A program made the translations under genes and the position numbers. Below the pieces are notes generated by a model. The model saw nothing but the letters and a program-made list of their open reading frames with translations, was not told the origin of the DNA and searched no databases. From Neisseriaceae bacterium (GTDB lineage: Bacteria > Pseudomonadota > Gammaproteobacteria > Burkholderiales > Neisseriaceae), in contig JASLDB010000276.1 in NCBI GenBank assembly GCA_030151665.1, positions 1 to 7,823 on the forward strand: DNA of 7,823 bases. Reading direction: 5' to 3'. The number at the start of each line of letters is the position of its first letter. Position 1 is the stretch's first letter. This document shows, in pieces, positions 1 through 6,391 of the stretch.

Positions 1-1
1 T

Positions 2-45
2 TGTATCCACGCTCAAATCAACACATCAAAAATCCGTGGGATACA
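2..45. repeat. Imperfect inverted repeat at left window edge
   Basis: TGTATCCACG at 2-11 pairs with CGTGGGATACA at 35-45, with one bulged base and a 23-base loop. No T-run follows on +. It may be the 3' hairpin of a gene cut off on the left, or a regulatory repeat, and the window edge prevents a decision. All three + frames are open at base 1 but stop by about base 110 with no recognisable protein. Confidence 0.25.
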
Positions 46-124
46 GTTTCAACTCTTCATGCCTTAAATTAAATTGTGCACTGATCTATTTAACCAATAA
101 ATTATCATAAATCAAAATGACAAA

Positions 125-153
125 TTAATAAAAAAGCCATACTGTGCTATGCT
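125..153 (+). promoter_or_regulatory. Possible extended -10 promoter of the monooxygenase gene
   Basis: TTAATA at 125-130 (4 of 6 to the -35 consensus) is followed by a 17-base spacer and TATGCT at 148-153 (4 of 6 to the -10 consensus). A TG one base upstream (145-146) makes it an extended -10. Transcription would start near base 160 and leave a leader of about 80 bases before the start codon at 239. The match is by eye only and the AT-rich background makes chance hits likely. Confidence 0.35.
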
Positions 154-238
154 CAATCTGAATTCATTCCCCAAATGAAAGAATTCAACAATGACATGAT
201 TATTGATTTGATTGCTTATGGTGAAATGGAATAGTTAA

Positions 239-1315
239 ATGATACCGTCAATTTTGATTGTGGGTGCAGGTGCCAGTGGGCTTACTTGTGCATTGACTCT
301 GGCGCATATCAACGCCCAAAATGGCACTGATATGCGCATTCGTATTATCGAAAAACGCCCAGAACGCTCAACGATGGGTAAGGCAACAGGCATTGCCCAA
401 GGGGTTTGGACACAGCTACAACAAATGGGGATCCACCATATTTTGCCAGATGCCCAAGCCATGCAGCATTTTGCTTTTTTTGATAATGAGCGAACGGTGG
501 CAAAACTGCGTGTACCACTCGTGAATCAACAAGCACCTGCCAAGATGTACCCCCAAGCCTTATTAGAAGAAGAGCTAGAAACAGCCTTGAATCAATTGGG
601 TATTTTTGTTCAATATGGCGCAAAGCTCATCTCATTTTCACAAGATAATGGCCATATTTTTGCCAATATTGATGGCAACAGCGAAACCTTTGACTGGCTC
701 ATTGGTGCAGATGGAGCCCACAGTTTTGTTCGCACCACATTGAATGTACCCTTTGTTGGGCGAGATTATCCAGAAAAGTGGTCAGTAGCACAGATTGAAA
801 CCCAAGACTGGCCCGAGTATCTTCAAGCACAATTGTATTTGCAATCTAATGGTGTGGGTTTGTTTATGTCCCATCCAAGACCCCATCTTGTCCAAGCCAT
901 TTTAAATGCCCCCAATGCAGCAGAACGCCTACTGGCGCACTTTCCCAACGCAACACTGGATTATGAGCGCCAGTTTAATGTATCCCTTCGCCGAGTCAAA
1001 ACACCCCGAGTGGGCAAAGTTTGGCTGATTGGTGATGCCGCCCACACCCAATCCCCCGTGGGTGGACAAGGTTTGAATCTGGCAATTTGGGATGGTATTG
1101 CCTTGGCACAAGGTTTATTGGCCAACGACATGACCATTGAAAAACGCTTGGCTAAACGAGCAAAACGCACCTTATTATTCACCCATTTTGATTACATTAT
1201 GCTCGCTAGCCCACACTTTATTGTTCAGGCGTTACGCAATACCTTTTGGCGAGTCGCAGTACGTGTACCCATTATCAGCCGTGCTTTTTTTAAAGCCATT
1301 TCTGGGGTTTGGTAA
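239..1315 (+). CDS. FAD-dependent monooxygenase, class A (UbiH/PHBH-like)
   Basis: This 358-residue flavoprotein probably hydroxylates an aromatic or other small substrate using NAD(P)H and O2. The substrate is not evident. The three fingerprints of the family are intact: the FAD dinucleotide motif GAGASG at residues 9-14 in a typical beta-alpha-beta start, the DG motif GADGAHSFVR at 156-165, and the GD motif GDAAHTQSPVGGQGLN at 265-280, which binds the FAD ribityl and phosphate. Length is slightly short for the family (about 370-400), with a basic, aromatic C-terminus. The ATG at 239 is favoured because the FAD motif follows at once and GGAA lies 7 bases upstream. The gene stands alone on this strand, converging on the histidine kinase gene. 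Related enzymes act in ubiquinone synthesis, phenol breakdown or antibiotic modification, and nothing nearby decides between these. The class is sure and the substrate unknown. Confidence 0.9.
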   Translation: MIPSILIVGAGASGLTCALTLAHINAQNGTDMRIRIIEKRPERSTMGKATGIAQGVWTQLQQMGIHHILPDAQAMQHFAFFDNERTVAKLRVPLVNQQAPAKMYPQALLEEELETALNQLGIFVQYGAKLISFSQDNGHIFANIDGNSETFDWLIGADGAHSFVRTTLNVPFVGRDYPEKWSVAQIETQDWPEYLQAQLYLQSNGVGLFMSHPRPHLVQAILNAPNAAERLLAHFPNATLDYERQFNVSLRRVKTPRVGKVWLIGDAAHTQSPVGGQGLNLAIWDGIALAQGLLANDMTIEKRLAKRAKRTLLFTHFDYIMLASPHFIVQALRNTFWRVAVRVPIISRAFFKAISGVW

Positions 1316-1334
1316 GGCTTGCTCTATTCAATGT

Positions 1335-1374
1335 GACTTGTCTAAGCATCCAACAAGTCCCACGCTTATTTTTT
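1335..1374 (+). terminator. Weak intrinsic terminator after the monooxygenase
   Basis: GACTTGT (1335-1341) and ACAAGTC (1353-1359) form a perfect 7-bp stem with an 11-base loop. The T-run (1369-1374) begins 9 bases after the stem, which is far. An overlapping alternative stem, TAAGC (1343-1347) with GCTTA (1364-1368), abuts the six T's directly but has only 5 pairs. The T-run lies over the last codons of the convergent kinase gene. On the - strand no T-run follows, so the kinase operon gains little from it. Confidence 0.4.
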
Positions 1375-2754
1375 AAAAATAAACAGGTATTTCATGCCCG
1401 AATAGTCACGACCTGACAAGACTTTAACTTGTGCGCCCAATACCCTAGCCACTTCATTAACAATCGATAAGCCCAAACCACTGCCAGAAACCTGTGTTCC
1501 CAATACGCGATAAAAACGCTTGTTCAATTGCAACAAAACCTCATCACTGACCCCTTTACCGTGGTCAGCAATGGTGAGTACCACTTGTTCTTCATCCTCT
1601 TCAAGGGAAACATCAATGGGTGTGCCAACAGGGCAGTATTTCAAAGCATTGTCTAAAATATTGTGTACCATAATGCCCAGCAACTCTTCACTGCTATATA
1701 AGACAATCGCCTCATTAGCAAGATGCAAAGACACCTTCATCTTTTTATCTGCCAATGCCACTTCCAATTGCTTTAGCGTGTGTTCAATCACTTGTGCCAC
1801 TTCAACCTCTTTAAAGGCAATATTTTTTTCAATTTGCCCATCAATGGGATCAAGCCTAGCCAACATCAATAAATTGGACACCATGTGGGTGTAGCGTTTA
1901 ATTTCCTCACGAATATCGCTCAATGCCAATTTCATGCTTGGCTCTTTGCGTTGCAATAACTGTACTTTCATGTCCAAACGGGTCAAATGGGTTCGCAATT
2001 CATGGGCAGCATTGGCAGTAAATTGGCGCTCAGTCACCAAGGCATGGTCTAGGCTATTCAATAGCCCATTAATCGACACCACAATGGCATTGAGTTCACT
2101 GCCACGAAAAGTGTCATGGATTAAGCTTAGGTTATTCGGGCTTTTCTCACTGACTATTTTGGCGATTCTTAATAAGGGCTTTAACAAAACATACACCGTC
2201 AAACCACTGATTAACGCCAACACCACCAATAACACAATGGCGTAGCCACTCAAATCTTCAATCATCTCCCACAATAATTTTTGTCGCTGCTCAATCGACT
2301 GTGCCACTTGTACTTCCAAATGACCGCCGCGTGAACGAACCACATAAACACGCCATTCTTTTTCATCGACCATGACATTGCGATACCCTCTTTTGTCATC
2401 AAAATCTTTGACAAAAGGGGTGCGACTGCCACGGCGAGAATACATGACCACCTCGCCATCCCGAATCACTTGGTAATAATGGCGTTTGGCTTCTAACTTA
2501 TCGGTCACATCATCATCGTCATCATCACCGCGCATGCGTGGCGAATAATCATCTTGATTTCTTGCCATGTGGAACAATAAATGAGCCGATTCTCGTAAAT
2601 TGTAGTCATAGGCTTCATTGGTTTCTTTCCACACCACACGAAAAATCACCCCAATGCTGATTAACCAAAAAATCACGGTTAACCCCATCATGCTGATTAA
2701 AAATAACCAGCGCAATGAAATTTGCCGATGCTTGTTCTTGCTCGCCACAGCCAT
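1366..2754 (-). CDS. Sensor histidine kinase, PmrB/QseC-like
   Basis: This 462-residue inner-membrane kinase should phosphorylate the response regulator encoded just upstream. Transmembrane helices lie at about residues 15-42 and 170-192, flanking a periplasmic domain of about 126 residues. That domain has an ExxE motif (44-47) beside helix 1, six consecutive Asp (77-82) and another ExxE (163-166) beside helix 2. After a HAMP-like linker comes the HisKA domain with phospho-acceptor His251 in HELRT. The usual Pro after this motif is His256. The ATPase domain is complete: N-box with Asn365 and Asn369, G1 DHGKG (397-401) and G2 GSGLG (424-428). The start ATG lies 7 bases after the regulator's stop, and its AGGA Shine-Dalgarno overlaps that stop, so the two are probably translationally coupled. 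PmrB senses Fe3+ and Al3+ through ExxE motifs. Cation sensing here is inferred, not shown. Confidence 0.93.
   Translation of the reverse strand: MAVASKNKHRQISLRWLFLISMMGLTVIFWLISIGVIFRVVWKETNEAYDYNLRESAHLLFHMARNQDDYSPRMRGDDDDDDVTDKLEAKRHYYQVIRDGEVVMYSRRGSRTPFVKDFDDKRGYRNVMVDEKEWRVYVVRSRGGHLEVQVAQSIEQRQKLLWEMIEDLSGYAIVLLVVLALISGLTVYVLLKPLLRIAKIVSEKSPNNLSLIHDTFRGSELNAIVVSINGLLNSLDHALVTERQFTANAAHELRTHLTRLDMKVQLLQRKEPSMKLALSDIREEIKRYTHMVSNLLMLARLDPIDGQIEKNIAFKEVEVAQVIEHTLKQLEVALADKKMKVSLHLANEAIVLYSSEELLGIMVHNILDNALKYCPVGTPIDVSLEEDEEQVVLTIADHGKGVSDEVLLQLNKRFYRVLGTQVSGSGLGLSIVNEVARVLGAQVKVLSGRDYSGMKYLFIFKK
2509..2526 (-). repeat. GAT/GAC codon run encoding six aspartates
   Basis: Eighteen bases of near-perfect trinucleotide repeat, GAT or GAC on the coding strand, encode Asp77-82 of the histidine kinase periplasmic domain. 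One GAC interrupts the GAT series. Such a tract can change length in whole codons by slippage without shifting the frame. Confidence 0.8.
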
Positions 2755-2761
2755 ATTTTTC

Positions 2762-3424
2762 CTAACGGGTTTGGTTCAAGGTATAGCCTAAATTGCGAAT
2801 GGTGCGAATAAAACCACTGCCCAATTTTTTGCGCAAATGGTGAATATGCACTTCCACCGCATTGCTTTCAATTTCAGCTCCCCAACTGTATAGCTTGTCT
2901 TCTAATTGTTGACGGGTTAGCACTTGTTTAGGCTGCATCATCAACGCCCACAAAATATGAAATTCTTTCGCGGTTAAGGTAATCACATCCTCAGCACAAG
3001 TGGCCATTTTACTGTCCCAATCGAGCGTTACATTACCATAGTGCAATTGGTTATCCGCACGGTTCGCCATGCGTCTAGCGATGACCCTCAGCCTAGCAGA
3101 TAGCTCTTCTAAATCAAATGGTTTGACCAAGTAATCATCAGCACCCAAATCCAAGCCTTCAATTTTGTCTTGCAAGGTATCTTGAGCGGTAATCATTAAA
3201 ACAGGCACTTGATTTTTGGCTTGGCGAATATGGCTTAAGACTTCATCACCGCTTAGGCTAGGCAATCCCCTGTCCAATAAAATGGTTTCATATTCTTGGG
3301 CACGCAAAGCATTTTTGGCCAATTGACCATCATTAATCCAATCAACCACATGCCCATCCATTTGCAACCACTCTTGCAAAGTTTTGCCTAAGGTTTCATC
3401 ATCTTCGACCAATAATATTTTCAT
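2762..3424 (-). CDS. OmpR/PhoB-family response regulator, PmrA/QseB-like
   Basis: This 220-residue DNA-binding regulator is the partner of the downstream kinase. The receiver domain (about 1-115) has the acidic pair Asp8/Asp9, phospho-acceptor Asp51, Thr79 and Lys101 in the KPF motif, so phosphorylation should be normal. The winged-helix domain (about 125-220) carries the signature of the PmrA/QseB/TctD group: LEDKLYSW, then SNAVEVHIHHLRKKLG, then FIRTIRNLGY. This group binds paired TTAA-containing half-sites 11 bp apart, and such repeats occur upstream of this gene and of the PepSY reductase gene. It is the first gene of a two-gene operon. A GGGG stretch 5 bases before the ATG may serve as ribosome binding site. 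Family assignment is sure. Orthology to PmrA rather than QseB or another member cannot be settled from the sequence alone. Confidence 0.94.
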   Translation of the reverse strand: MKILLVEDDETLGKTLQEWLQMDGHVVDWINDGQLAKNALRAQEYETILLDRGLPSLSGDEVLSHIRQAKNQVPVLMITAQDTLQDKIEGLDLGADDYLVKPFDLEELSARLRVIARRMANRADNQLHYGNVTLDWDSKMATCAEDVITLTAKEFHILWALMMQPKQVLTRQQLEDKLYSWGAEIESNAVEVHIHHLRKKLGSGFIRTIRNLGYTLNQTR

Positions 3425-3450
3425 GTCTGCCCCATTTTTGTCTTTTAACC

Positions 3451-3479
3451 ATCATAGCGAGTTTTAATCAAGGATATAA
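3451..3479 (-). promoter_or_regulatory. Possible promoter of the two-component operon
   Basis: On the - strand TATGAT (3451-3456) matches the -10 consensus at 5 of 6. The hexamer 17 bases upstream (TTATAT, 3474-3479) is a poor -35, as expected of a promoter needing an activator. Transcription would start near 3444, about 20 bases before the regulator's ATG. A CTTAAG half-site (3483-3488) lies immediately upstream of the -35 position. Confidence 0.35.
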
Positions 3480-3508
3480 GCGCTTAAGTCATGTAATAAC
3501 ATATTTTA

Positions 3509-3525
3509 CTTAACTGGAACTTAAG
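3509..3525 (+). promoter_or_regulatory. PmrA-box-like repeat between divergent genes
   Basis: CTTAAC (3509-3514), five bases, then CTTAAG (3520-3525) form a direct repeat with an 11-bp period. The known PmrA box is YTTAAK-N5-YTTAAK, so only the last base of the first half-site departs from it. Further half-sites are CTTAAG at 3483-3488 and ATTAAG at 3535-3540. The position between the regulator operon and the Nudix gene suggests autoregulation and possibly control of the Nudix gene. The box centre is about 60 bp upstream of the predicted Nudix transcription start and about 73 bp upstream of that of the regulator operon. Confidence 0.6.
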
Positions 3526-3542
3526 AAACACGCAATTAAGCC

Positions 3543-3570
3543 TTGAAAGCCCTCAAAAAGGCTTTAAAAT
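3543..3570 (+). promoter_or_regulatory. sigma70-type promoter of the Nudix gene
   Basis: TTGAAA (3543-3548) and TAAAAT (3565-3570) each match consensus at 5 of 6, with a 16-base spacer. Transcription would start near 3577, giving a leader of about 26 bases. AAGCC (3538-3542) and GGCTT (3560-3564) form an inverted repeat around the spacer, which may be incidental. Confidence 0.6.
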
Positions 3571-3602
3571 AGACGTTTTTCACCCAGACACGACACAATA
3601 TC

Positions 3603-4016
3603 ATGGCCGATACACAGTTATTGCCAACAGCAGGACTGATTGTTTTAAAAGGCAATCGCTTATTGTTGGCTTTTAGCAATAACAAACAAGCATGGTACTT
3701 GCCCGGCGGCAAGTTGGATGCAGGCGAAACATCAGAAGAAGCCTTAATCCGCGAAATCAAAGAGGAATTAGAGATTGATGTGGATTTAGAGCGTTTAACA
3801 CCTTATTGCCACATTAGCGCTCCTGCCTATGGTGAAATGCCCAATGTCCAAATGGAGCAAGATTGCTTCTTGTATGATTTGGATGGAGACACCGTCAGTG
3901 CCAATCAAGAAATTGGCGACGTACAATACTTCTCATGGGAAGAGTATCAACAAGAACCCGTGCAAGTTCCTGGTGTACTAATGGTTTACCAACATTTGAA
4001 TGAAGATTTTTTCTAA
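3603..4016 (+). CDS. Nudix hydrolase
   Basis: This 137-residue cytoplasmic enzyme of the Nudix superfamily hydrolyses a nucleoside diphosphate linked to another group, using Mg2+ or Mn2+. The Nudix box spans residues 36-58: Gly36, Glu42, then REIKEELEI at 50-58. The metal-binding glutamates Glu51, Glu54 and Glu55 are all present. The near-invariant Gly late in the box is Glu57 here, a mild departure. The preceding WYLPGGKLDAGE is typical. Length fits a single-domain Nudix protein. The substrate (oxidised nucleotides, NDP-sugars or others) cannot be read from the sequence. The ATG at 3603 fits the family start but has no clear Shine-Dalgarno. The gene is divergent from the two-component operon and shares its regulatory region. 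No terminator is visible after it, so some read-through into the reductase gene is possible. Confidence 0.9.
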   Translation: MADTQLLPTAGLIVLKGNRLLLAFSNNKQAWYLPGGKLDAGETSEEALIREIKEELEIDVDLERLTPYCHISAPAYGEMPNVQMEQDCFLYDLDGDTVSANQEIGDVQYFSWEEYQQEPVQVPGVLMVYQHLNEDFF

Positions 4017-4025
4017 TATTGCTAT

Positions 4026-4044
4026 ACAATTGAAAACCATTATC
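4026..4044 (+). promoter_or_regulatory. Fur-like box upstream of the PepSY reductase
   Basis: The 19-base stretch ACAATTGAAAACCATTATC matches the classical Fur box (GATAATGATAATCATTATC) at 13 of 19 positions, with the right half CATTATC perfect. It overlaps an extended -10-like TGCTATACAAT (4020-4030), a suitable place for repression. Iron control agrees with the predicted ferric reductase role of the next gene. The start is over 100 bp downstream, so the leader would be long if this promoter is used. Confidence 0.5.
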
Positions 4045-4080
4045 TTTTTCCCAATGTAAAATCATTAATAACGAAATAAA

Positions 4081-4097
4081 ATTAAGATTGGCTTAAG
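4081..4097 (+). promoter_or_regulatory. Second PmrA-box-like repeat, upstream of the reductase
   Basis: ATTAAG (4081-4086), five bases, then CTTAAG (4092-4097) repeat the 11-bp spaced pattern seen upstream of the response regulator. The first base differs from the PmrA consensus (A instead of C or T). If CTTAAG occupies the -35 position, a 17-base spacer leads to TAAAAA (4115-4120), a usable -10 for an activator-dependent promoter, with a start near 4127. Confidence 0.5.
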
Positions 4098-4148
4098 GTA
4101 TTGTCATTATATTGTAAAAATAAATTAGACAAATAACAGGGCCAATCT
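4085..4148 (+). repeat. Long-range inverted repeat covering the ribosome binding site
   Basis: AGATTGGC (4085-4092) is perfectly complementary to GCCAATCT (4141-4148), extendable by two G-U pairs, with 44-48 bases between. The right arm overlaps the AGGG Shine-Dalgarno (4138-4141) and ends one base before the reductase ATG. The left arm overlaps the second PmrA-like box. In an RNA starting upstream of 4085 this would bury the ribosome binding site. In an RNA starting near 4127 the left arm would be absent. Confidence 0.45.
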
Positions 4149-4149
4149 C

Positions 4150-6342
4150 ATGTCATTTAAACCCATTTTATTAAAAACCCACCGCTACGCTGCTTTAATC
4201 TTAAGCCCAATATTGCTGTTAATTATTCTGTCTGGAGCGGTATTAAGCTTCAAACCCATCCTAGCACCCGAAGTAGGTGGTGCATTGGCAAGCCAAAATC
4301 TCACGACATTAAGCACCATCATTGCCGCCCAAGCTGAAGAGCCTAGTGCCGTTCGCTTTTCAATGGATGGTCAAAAAATCTATTTAGAATTCAAAAAAAA
4401 CAACACCCAAGTATTTGATGCCACAACAGGGCAAAACATGGGTGAAGCTGGCATGAGCAATGCCGTTTTCCAATGGTTCAAATCCTTGCACAAATCCTTG
4501 CTAGTCGGTTTGGGTGATGTGGTGGAATGGGTAACCTATGCCTTTTTGGCATTCATGATTATTGGTTTTGCTTTACTCATGAAACCTCGCTCACCCAAAA
4601 CGTTAATGGGTGCTCACAATACACTGGCTTGGGTCTTTTTGCCTTTGGTGTTATTACTGCCTGTTACTGCTATTTTGATGGAATTGAAAGTGGGTGCACC
4701 CAATTTTAAACGCAATTACCAAGATGCCCAAATTGTATCCATGACAGATTTAATTGATGTGGTTAAAGACCATTCATCAATGGGTCAATTGCAAGCCATT
4801 GAGTCTAAAAAAGGCCGTTTCCAAACCATCTATTTGCAACAAAACAATGCCATTCAAAGCTACAAATACAGCCAAGATAACACCTTAAATCCAATACAAG
4901 CACCCAGCTATTTACCCAAAGCACTGCATGAAGGCACTTGGGCCAATCAATACAGTGGTTATCTCAATTTGGCCATCACGCTTTTATTGGTCTTTTTTGT
5001 CTTTTCAGGCTGTTACAGTTGGTTACGCAGAACCTTGCAAAACCGCCAAGCCATGCAAACCGCCAATCACCAAGACGTCAATCTTGCCGATATTATTGTG
5101 GCCTACGCCAGCCAAACAGGTACGGCAAGCAAACTGGCACATGCCACAGCCCAATCTTTGCAACAAGCCAATATCAATGCCAAAGCGATTCCCTTATCTG
5201 CCATCAAACCAGATCAGTTATCTGCCCAACAGTTGCTTTTAATGGTGGTATCCACTACTGGCGATGGCGACTACCCAGACCAAGCCCAACCCTTTGTAAA
5301 AGCATTGGCAAATACGTCACTGGCTCATGTTAACTATTCATTATTGGCACTGGGCGATCGACAATATACCCATTTTTGTCAAGCAGGCATTCGTTTAAAT
5401 GACTTGATGCAACAAGCCCATGCCAATGCTGTGCTGGATATTCATTGTGTCGATGGCGATGTCAATCAACCATGGCAAAACTGGCTGGCATTGGTTGCAC
5501 AACACCTTGGTGTCACTTTAGACAATAACAATGACATTGCCAATGACTTACCCATTAGCCTGACCTTAACCAGCAAAACCTTGCTATCAGCCGAGCAAGA
5601 AAACATCAAACCCGTTTGGCAATTGTCTTTCGCAGTCATGACGCCTGATGTCCGTTTTCGCCCAGGTGATTTATTGCTAATTACCCCACCCAATAGCACC
5701 CAGGCCCGTTGCTATTCCATTGGCAGCTCAAGTTTAGTGGGTCAAACCATTCAATTGACTGTGGGTCTAGAGAAAAATGACAGCACCGAAACGGGATTTG
5801 GCATTTGTTCACACTATTTAGATACACAACTGGCGATAGGCAGCACCATTCAAGCCAAATTGCGTGAACATACAAACTTCCATCCTGCTCAAACTGATGA
5901 AAAAATGATTCTGATTGCGACAGGGACTGGTATTGCTTCTTATCCTGGTTTTTTAATGGAACGTGAGCAACAAACTGGTGCTGGCGAGACATGGTTATTT
6001 TTTGGTAATCGGGCCGAAAATCTCGATTATTATTACCAACACGATTGGCAAAAATGGTTAGCCAATGGCACCTTAACCAAAGTTAGCTTGGCATTTTCAG
6101 ATGAAAGTGGTCAATACATCCAAGACAAAATGCAAGAAGAAGCTCAAAATCTCTACCAATGGATAACCGAAGAGCAAGCCCATGTTTATATCTGTGGTAG
6201 AAGCAAAACGGTGGGTGAAGGTGCCATGAATGCGTTAATTGCCATTTACCAAGAAATGGCGCACAGCAGCCGCCAAGAAGCCGAAAAATGGCTAGAAAAC
6301 TGCCAAAACAATGGACAAATTCACTTGGATTTATTTGGTTAA
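4150..6342 (+). CDS. PepSY / flavodoxin / FNR fusion reductase (putative ferric reductase)
   Basis: This 730-residue inner-membrane flavoprotein probably carries electrons from NADPH to a periplasmic ferric or ferric-siderophore acceptor. Helices lie at about residues 13-35, 125-145, 155-178 and 270-291, with periplasmic PepSY-type segments between the first and second and between the third and fourth. Conserved His11, His114, His156 and His260 fall near the helix ends and may bind haem. The cytosolic part begins with a flavodoxin-like FMN domain (about 313-450: YASQTGTA at 319-326, STTGDGD at 368-374, ALGDRQYTHFCQAG at 400-413). It ends with a CysJ-like FAD/NADPH module (RCYSIGSS at 520-527, GICSHYL at 551-557, GTGIASYPGFLMER at 592-605, ICGR at 681-684, near-terminal Phe729). 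The start is supported by AGGG 8 bases upstream. Fur-like and PmrA-like boxes precede it. All cofactor motifs are intact. The acceptor is inferred from PepSY reductases such as FoxB. Confidence 0.9.
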   Translation: MSFKPILLKTHRYAALILSPILLLIILSGAVLSFKPILAPEVGGALASQNLTTLSTIIAAQAEEPSAVRFSMDGQKIYLEFKKNNTQVFDATTGQNMGEAGMSNAVFQWFKSLHKSLLVGLGDVVEWVTYAFLAFMIIGFALLMKPRSPKTLMGAHNTLAWVFLPLVLLLPVTAILMELKVGAPNFKRNYQDAQIVSMTDLIDVVKDHSSMGQLQAIESKKGRFQTIYLQQNNAIQSYKYSQDNTLNPIQAPSYLPKALHEGTWANQYSGYLNLAITLLLVFFVFSGCYSWLRRTLQNRQAMQTANHQDVNLADIIVAYASQTGTASKLAHATAQSLQQANINAKAIPLSAIKPDQLSAQQLLLMVVSTTGDGDYPDQAQPFVKALANTSLAHVNYSLLALGDRQYTHFCQAGIRLNDLMQQAHANAVLDIHCVDGDVNQPWQNWLALVAQHLGVTLDNNNDIANDLPISLTLTSKTLLSAEQENIKPVWQLSFAVMTPDVRFRPGDLLLITPPNSTQARCYSIGSSSLVGQTIQLTVGLEKNDSTETGFGICSHYLDTQLAIGSTIQAKLREHTNFHPAQTDEKMILIATGTGIASYPGFLMEREQQTGAGETWLFFGNRAENLDYYYQHDWQKWLANGTLTKVSLAFSDESGQYIQDKMQEEAQNLYQWITEEQAHVYICGRSKTVGEGAMNALIAIYQEMAHSSRQEAEKWLENCQNNGQIHLDLFG

Positions 6343-6352
6343 TCGCTTATTG

Positions 6353-6387
6353 AACCCATATAGCCAATGACTCTCATGCAATGGGTT
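6353..6387. repeat. Bulged hairpin just after the reductase stop
   Basis: AACCCAT (6353-6359) pairs with ATGGGTT (6381-6387). Inside, GC (6363-6364) pairs with GC (6378-6379) and ATGA (6367-6370) with TCAT (6374-6377) around a CTC loop. No T-run follows on either strand, so it is not itself an intrinsic terminator. It may protect the 3' end of the reductase mRNA. Confidence 0.45.
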
Positions 6388-6391
6388 ACAA

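Noticed and set aside
102..115. FNR-like site TTATCATAAATCAA
   Set aside because: Only one half (ATCAA) fits. The other half matches 2 of 5, the surroundings are very AT-rich, and the distance to the proposed promoter is not a standard activator position.
3538..3564. Hairpin AAGCC ... GGCTT as a terminator
   Set aside because: No gene ends here on either strand. The repeat sits inside the spacer of a good promoter for the Nudix gene and is only 5 bp.
4050..4070. Second and third Fur boxes around the other CATTA words in the leader (near 4061 and 4105)
   Set aside because: Each matches the 19-base consensus at about 10 of 19 positions, close to what AT-rich DNA gives by chance. Only the site at 4026-4044 is better.
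6325..6353. Promoter TTGGAT / TATTGA for a 3' small RNA
   Set aside because: The -10 matches only 3 of 6. A small RNA here remains possible by processing, but this promoter is not convincing.
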